Notes under the pieces: model-generated
What the model was told of the DNA's origin: nothing
Database searches by the model: none
Seen by the model: the letters and a program-made list of their open reading frames with translations, nothing else
Made by a program: the position numbers and the translations under genes
Assembly: GCA_900660155.1 (NCBI GenBank)
Contig: CABFPE010000160.1
Span: forward strand, 535,085-599,084
Direction: 5' to 3'
Length of the DNA stretch: 64,000 nt
Origin: Hofstenia miamia
Lineage: Eukaryota; Xenacoelomorpha; Acoela; Hofsteniidae
Shown: piece by piece, positions 58,451 through 64,000 of the stretch
How the letters are laid out: each line of letters starts with the position of its first letter
How positions within the stretch are numbered: the first letter of the stretch is position 1

Positions 58451-60600
58451 TTTAGAGAAAAATAATCATTATTGGCTAAATGTATACCTATTTGTATTTG
58501 ACTATTGAAACAATTAATGCGGTGAGTTGCTATAGCGGCCTGGGCCTTCTTTGGAAAACAAAGAGGCCCAAACCCTTTTTGAAACGTTTTAAGCAAAACC
58601 CTTAGGGCACTACTTGGGTTATTATATTTTGCTTAACATCTATTCCAAAAATTCACATCAAGAAATCACGAAGACACATCTTTGAGTGAAGAAGCGATCA
58701 ATATGGGAAAGCCATAGCTGATCTATGCCAAATCCATTGCAATAAATTGCAACTGTTTGATAATGTGATTATGTTGTAGGATGTGAATTCTAAAGTCAAA
58801 AATTGCTCTCATTTAAAATTTTCGACTCCTTAGATACAACACAACAACGAAATACTGTTGTGTCAAACATCAAGTACAACACAACATAACAAAGTCATTA
58901 ACTGTGTTATGAAGATATCAATTATAAAAAGTTTCAAGAATGCCAAGCGCTTCGCGATTTTTAATAACAAAATGTTAGTAGTTTATAATTACAGTTGTAA
59001 TGAAAATGATATTGTATTTTAACATTAATTAATCGTTTTCAGTTAACTTCGTGTTAAATTGTTTATACATATTCTTTTTACAGTTCACAGTTTTTCTAAA
59101 CAAGACTGACGAATAACAAAGCTTTTCATATCTTAACAAAAGTTTCAACTACACCAGCTGCTAGCTTCATAGAATTTGAAATGCCGGTTGACGCTGGTCA
59201 AGTGGCATAGCATTGAGCACTGATAATCCCTACATGACATAAGCCCGAAACCATAGTTGGAACGGGTCAGAAATAATTAGGCCCGACTCGGCATGTGGCC
59301 GGTGAATGACTTAGTCTGCCCGGCCAGTTCTGGCAGGTTTGGGCCGGCGAAAATGTAAATTTGCATTCTCATATAACCTCATAAAAGAAAATTGAAAACG
59401 GTGCAGAATAGTATATTAAAAAATGTTATATACTCAAATATATAGAAAAAGTATCAAAAATATAAAATTATAGAAAATATTACGGCAATTGACCGTTAGA
59501 AAAGCATCCTTCTTAATACGCGCAATGATTCAATGGAAGCCCTCTCTAATAGCGACCGCTTCTCTTGATTCGTGAGAGACTGAATTATTAATGTCGGTCC
59601 AACTCAATGTACATGTAATGAGGTTTACATATACACACACCCCGTTACGAAAATACAGCTTTACAACCTGCAATTGATATTTTGTACCATTTTTTAAAAT
59701 GCTTTTTAAACTTTTTCTACAAAATGAATTTATTAGTCTTTGTATTGATTCAGATCTTCACTCATTTTAGTGATATTTATAATTTATTTTTGCAAATTAA
59801 TTTTAACTACATGTATATACAAGTACAAAAGGCCTAAGTAACAGAATTTTGTCCGCAATCGCAAATACTCTCCTGAATTTCCAATTTTTATGTATTGGAT
59901 TAATGATATATATATATATTTATATATATATATATGTATGTATATATATAATTATATTTTTGCAATTTAATTTTAATAACATGTATATAAAAGAAGCCTA
60001 AGTAGTGGAATTTTGTAGGCTACCGCCAAAATACTGGTCTGAATTGTCAACCCATTATTACTGAAAATCGTACTCTTTTAAAAGGTGTTGTTGAAGCCAA
60101 ATGGTCTTGAAATTAAAAAGCGAGAATTAAAAACATATCTAAATTTAATCTGTACTGATAATTTGGATACTTTGTAAATTTGCATAAAATTCTATTTTTA
60201 GCCTTTAACATTTTGTGTTCTCATTCCCCAATTTTAAGAAAATATACCGTCAAGTCGTCCTCCTGATTAGGTCCGTGTTTTGTTTTTTGGTTCCAGTCTC
60301 GCAGTACTCTAATTGAATAGTAATATTTTGATATTTAGAAATAGTGAATATCTTACCAATGCATTTATGACTCTGTTTTGTTGTGCTTGTTGTGTAACAC
60401 AACAGTCTTTTGCTGTTTTGTTGTGTTGGTTGTTGTGTGAACAACCCACACAATGGCAAGCCTGACAGTGGAGGAATTGTTAATATACAGTAAATGCTTA
60501 TGTTTTATTATGAAGGAAATTTAAATTTACGGCACAGACAAATGTCGTTGCTATAAAAATAGAATATAAAATGATTTAAATTTTTGTAGAAATTCCATTA
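58451..60600. other. Gene-free stretch with GC-rich patches
   Basis: ACACAACAA/TTGTTGTGT words cluster at 58,836-58,890 and 60,375-60,440. GC-rich GGCCCGACTCGG/GGGCCGGCG at 59,280-59,350 resembles ends of hAT-type MITEs. (TA)n near 59,905-59,950. No gene. Confidence 0.4.
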
Positions 60601-60659
60601 TCAGTATTGAAAACCATTCTGAATAAGAATTGCCTTATGAATCTCCAAAATATTAACCT

Positions 60660-60737
60660 CCCTCTCCACCCAATTAGTTTTTTTGTGTGTGCATCTCAGT
60701 AAAGCTACATGGACCACTCTTCTGTTGAGAACCACTG
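60660..60737. mobile_element. hAT terminal remnant
   Basis: Read inward from 60,737: CAGTGGTTCTCAACAGAAGA, a well-known hAT terminus type (CAGTGGTTCTCAAC). The opposite end was not found. Confidence 0.45.
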
Positions 60738-61075
60738 TGTTAGATGTTCGCGAATCCCATAGATCAACTAAGCAGCTGATGCTATATGACTTGGCAGGAG
60801 AGTGATGGCATGAGATAATAATAGGACATACGCATTTTCTTTTTTGGTATATGGCAATTGAATCTATAATAGGGCACTGTTTTTGCAATTTTCGTGAGCT
60901 GGGATTCCATTACTGCATGAGATTCCTTTTCTTTAAATTGTAATTGAAATGCTATTTTGCATGGAAATATTGTGTATTTTCTAGCTGATTTATCCGTTGT
61001 TACGATAAGAATGTAGAGTCCAAATTTGACAAGCTTTAAAAAAGAAAGAAGTAATAGTTAATTTTACATAGCATA

Positions 61076-61282
61076 ACTGAATGGGTTAAATGACTATGAT
61101 AAAATTTACGTATCTTTCGTATTTGATATGATCAAATTGGTGTAATGTAATGTATCTGAATAATTTGAAAAAATATATNACTGAATGGGTTAAATGACTA
61201 TGATAAAATTTACGTATCTTTCGTATTTGATATGATCAAATTGGTGTAATGTAATGTATCCAAATAATTTGAAAAAATATAT
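61076..61282. repeat. 103-bp contig overlap around N at 61,179
   Basis: 61,076-61,178 and 61,180-61,282 are the same sequence with two adjacent differences, abutting the N. Assembly artefact likely. Confidence 0.8.
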
Positions 61283-61689
61283 TTAGCAGAAGCATAAAGG
61301 TTTCACTTACAATTTAAACGATATAATCTATTCGAAGTACATAATGTTGAAGTAGGAAGTAGTCGTTGGCCATTTATAAAAGACGCAATAGGACTACTAA
61401 ATATGGGAAGAAATGTAATCAAATGTAAAAATATAATTCATAATTTTTCAAAAAACTATGTCTCGAAAATCTTTTTTTGCAAATATCTGAAAGAATGTAT
61501 TAATGCTAAGCAATCCTTGGGAAAGTTTCACAACGATTAAATATTGATCAGGAGGTAAGATTGTAGATGAATTTCTGTGAATACAATATTCTTTCTAATT
61601 GGTTCACTAAGCATAGTTTTCTAGCCAATGAATATTGTCTTAAATTTTGCTAAATATGGCGGAAAATGTTATTCCTAGGCTATTTCAAG

Positions 61690-61936
61690 ATGAATCTCAG
61701 CACACAAAGTGACGACTATATTCATCACGAGCTTGCCTTTAGAATTTCACTCTATGTCACTTTTTTCAATGGCGTTTTGGGGACGACGGGAGTTCTACTG
61801 AATATTCTTGTATTTTTCACTTGTAAATATATCAAAACAAAATCATCATTTGTTGCGTTGATGCAAGTCCTTGCTGTTTGGGATTGTCTCACATGTGCTC
61901 ATCTCGGGTTTCGTGGTGGAATTCTTAGAACACTAG
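61690..61936 (+). CDS. Rhodopsin-like GPCR, first coding exon (TM1-TM2)
   Basis: The preferred start is the second ATG (61,690, AAGATG context), giving MNLSTQSDDYIHHELAFRIS with an N-glycosylation site NLS at the very N-terminus. The upstream in-frame ATG at 61,666 is less likely. TM1 is about residues 20-46 (GVLLNILVFF holds the conserved N1.50), ICL1 is KYIKTKSS, TM2 is about 55-75 with LAVWDCL (the LAxxD 2.50 motif). The exon ends at CTAG|GTAAAA, a good donor at 61,937. The layout resembles invertebrate peptide receptors of the FMRFamide-receptor type, but subfamily is not decidable from two helices. Later exons must lie beyond the window or in an intronic region I could not read. Confidence 0.65.
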
Positions 61937-62712
61937 GTAAAATTTTTGCAGCAAATTTCTCATTTCATTCTGCACGATTATAAAATATACATGTACATTA
62001 CTTCTATTTTGAAAATGTTCAATTTAATTAGACTAAAACATTTATAACCATTTTATATGCTTATTCTACACAACATTATTCGAATTTAAAGTGTATAAGT
62101 TATGAAATACATACAAGAATTGCTAAAACAAATTTTGTTCACACTAAGTTCAGAAGCTAACAAAACATTGATAATTGATGCATGTAGATAAACTATGTGC
62201 ATGCAGTTGAATAAAAAAAACTATACAATAAGATTTCAAAAAATCCTTTTTTGGGAATATTGTTTAGAGCATCAATGCTTCCGAATTTACTACGGAAGAC
62301 CACAATTGCCAAATCTAATTGTGGGATCATTATGTAGATTTAAAATACAGATTTGTCATGAAAGCTTCAAAACTTAGTTCAAAATATAATCAAATTACAT
62401 GTTCATTTTTCCATGGAATATTAAGTGAATTTATTAAATGAATAAATAAATGTTTAATTTACTCAGTGTGAGCTGTACAAAAACATTTTATGAATCTTCC
62501 ACAACTGTATTGATTACATTGCTAATGAAAATAATAAAAAAATACAATTTTTAATTCACTAGTCTTTGGAGAATTTCTAAAAGAGAGTTTTCTAAGGCTA
62601 TAATCCCTAAGCAATGAAAATTTTGAGTTTCCTCTTCCTGGTTCTTTTGTATTGAACTTGTATCTTTCAATGGATGAATACCTAAATCAATTCCTATTTT
62701 GTGATCACATAC
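61937..62712. other. Probable GPCR intron
   Basis: AT-rich, starting at the GTAAAA donor. No TM3 exon recognised through 64,000. Confidence 0.4.
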
Positions 62713-62819
62713 ATTTATTGTATTGGATTTACTTGATAAAATATGTTATTTATAAAATTTTAGTAATAAACTTATAAGCAATATACTTCAAGTACTGATT
62801 CAATTGATGTAACTGGGAT

Positions 62820-63056
62820 CTATATCATATCCATTAAACTATTTGGATCATTGGCGTTGCAAAGATTCAGGTTTATAAAAAATTTCTTTATTAGGATGTC
62901 AAATATGCCACTGGCACACATATTTCCTAATTGCATCAACGATTTACATAGAAGTGCTTTGACATTAATATCTGTATTTTTGTGAATTTTTCTTTGAAGC
63001 ATTCTCAGAAGATCATTGCATTTTGATATGTTAAATATTAAAACGTTCTTGTGCAT
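62820..63056 (-). CDS. Possible terminal exon on the minus strand
   Basis: The open stretch MHKNVLIFNISKCNDLLRML ... ALLCKSLMQLGNMCASGIFD ... ends in a TAG stop at 62,820. It is preceded by a fair acceptor (TATCCATTTAG) just before 63,056, and an AATAAA lies about 105 bp after the stop (62,718-62,713, minus). Composition is protein-like and helical (armadillo/HEAT-like feel), but no family is recognised and the upstream exons would lie to the right or outside. Confidence 0.3.
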   Translation of the reverse strand: MHKNVLIFNISKCNDLLRMLQRKIHKNTDINVKALLCKSLMQLGNMCASGIFDILIKKFFINLNLCNANDPNSLMDMI

Positions 63057-63386
63057 CTAAATGGATATAATTAAGCAGTACTAAGTTTCTACCAAAATTA
63101 ATAATTTTATATTATCGCTGAAAATTTTAATTTTATTAACTGTTTGAGATTGAAAGTTTCCTAGAAAATGAATAGAGATACTTTTATGTGACTTATTTCT
63201 GACACATTTGATTTGTAGCATATTAAGGTATTGAATTCAATCATAATAACATTCTAATGTCTTGATTATAATTGAATGATAATATTTGCTATGTATATTA
63301 TTTCATATTTCCACTGGTTTTCAAGAAAGGATATAAACAAAATATTAGGTGGCAATTATATTGCGTTCCATACAGTAGTGTTTTGT

Positions 63387-63433
63387 TAGTGTAGTGGTCA
63401 AGAACATCTAAACCAATTGGTTTAGATGTTCTT
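63387..63433. repeat. 34-bp perfect palindrome next to a tRNA-like A-box
   Basis: 63,400-63,433 is perfectly self-complementary: AAGAACATCTAAACC, AATT, then the reverse complement of the first part. Immediately upstream, TAGTGTAGTGG (63,387-63,397) fits the pol III A-box TRGYNNARNNG as in the D-arm of tRNAs. No B-box follows, so it is not a complete tRNA gene. Confidence 0.7.
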
Positions 63434-64000
63434 AGTAGTGTTAAACGTAAGACTATTTTCATTAAATTATTTTAGAAATCGCAAGTTTAGAATCAATGTT
63501 TTTAAAGTCTTTGAACTACAATAAAATCAAATCAAACAAATAGAAGTTAGTATTTTGGTGAAATTTTAATTATCTCAAAAGCTGAAAGTATACGAATATT
63601 TTTCTAAGTCAACTCATTTTACAAAACGATAGTTGCAGCCGAATTAGCCGTAGAAAAAAAATTAAACTAATGAAACGTTTATATTTACTTTATCAACTTG
63701 AATTTAATACTTAAAATTAATAAGGCACAAAAGCCCTTAAGCACTAAGCTTATCACACTAAAATTTTAAACTAAAACAATACAAGCAAATTTACCAGAAA
63801 TCGGAAGACAAAATTTCTTGTATCAAAGACTAAACAAAATCATTTGATTCCTCTGGTTTGACCTATATTTGGTCTTCAAAATATTGATGTCACACACAAA
63901 TACAAAAAAAATTGTTCATAAATAACTGTCCTATAAATTTTCAGAAATTAGCATGCATTATTATAAATAGATGTTTGGTTGTTATATTACACAAAGGTGG

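Noticed and set aside
58327-58596. Open frame with a long run of alternating I and Y on the minus strand
   Set aside because: It is the translation of the (TA)n microsatellite.
1-64000. CRISPR arrays, operons, ribosomal RNA or complete tRNA genes
   Set aside because: No regularly spaced repeats, no rRNA-like sequence and no A-box/B-box pair with a GGTTCGA-type B-box. The DNA is eukaryotic.

Overview
This is AT-rich DNA from an animal nuclear genome, most likely an invertebrate. The signs are a rhodopsin-type GPCR exon ending at a splice donor, a secreted-protein gene with an AATAAA signal, and a dense population of metazoan transposons: hAT of three kinds, Tc1, mariner, CR1/Jockey-like LINEs and Ty3/Gypsy LTR elements. 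I cannot name the phylum. Host coding content is very low. The only host-gene candidates are a 198-residue secreted protein (47,061-47,657), a GPCR first exon (61,690-61,936) and two weak exon candidates (12,170-12,424 and 62,820-63,056, both minus).

Layout. 1-2,322: tail of a plus-strand LTR element entering from the left. 2,562-5,560: a small GATTTAAATC-rich hAT-like piece, then a decayed GTF2IRD2-like hAT. 6,099-7,490: LINE fragment. 7,600-10,970: non-coding repeats inflated by two overlapping contig ends left unmerged at single Ns. 11,000-14,650: no convincing genes. 14,672-18,258: a non-autonomous hAT-like element with a perfect 8-bp target duplication, holding a broken CR1/Jockey-like LINE (ORF1 with PHD finger, endonuclease, reverse transcriptase).

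18,684-45,640 is one deep nest. A TTF/DUF4371 (ZMYM1-like) hAT on the minus strand ('Z') was split in its coding sequence by a second hAT ('X', 22,407-44,939, target duplication ACAATGTG on both sides). Z was also hit by a 382-bp MITE (44,963-45,344, target duplication ATGTAAAT) and by an LTR element (about 19,340-20,960). X itself contains a mosaic of at least two Ty3/Gypsy-like fossils on the minus strand (22,988-37,744), a non-coding long-inverted-repeat element with an internal 1,092-bp tandem duplication (37,746-42,433), an LTR-like repeat (42,701-43,163) and X's own decayed transposase (43,226-44,704).

45,920-46,900: another LINE remnant. 47,061-47,733: the secreted-protein gene. 48,308-49,613 and 49,913-51,256: two Tc1/mariner-superfamily elements with intact terminal repeats and TA target sites but broken transposases. 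51,260-61,600: mostly gene-free, AT-rich, with a mariner fragment (55,128-55,600), LINE and hAT end remnants and (TA)n arrays. 61,690-64,000: the GPCR exon, a possible minus-strand terminal exon, and a 34-bp perfect palindrome beside a tRNA-like A-box.

The most interesting items are the nested hAT-in-hAT structure proved by target duplications; an uncharacterised third reading frame after pol shared by four LTR-element copies; the long inverted-repeat element with no recognisable transposase; and assembly scars, including a piece of Nextera adapter at 20,132-20,145. Seven single Ns (4,622; 8,735; 10,049; 20,146; 37,745; 38,323; 61,179) mark contig joins. Most are flanked by artefactual or suspect duplicates.
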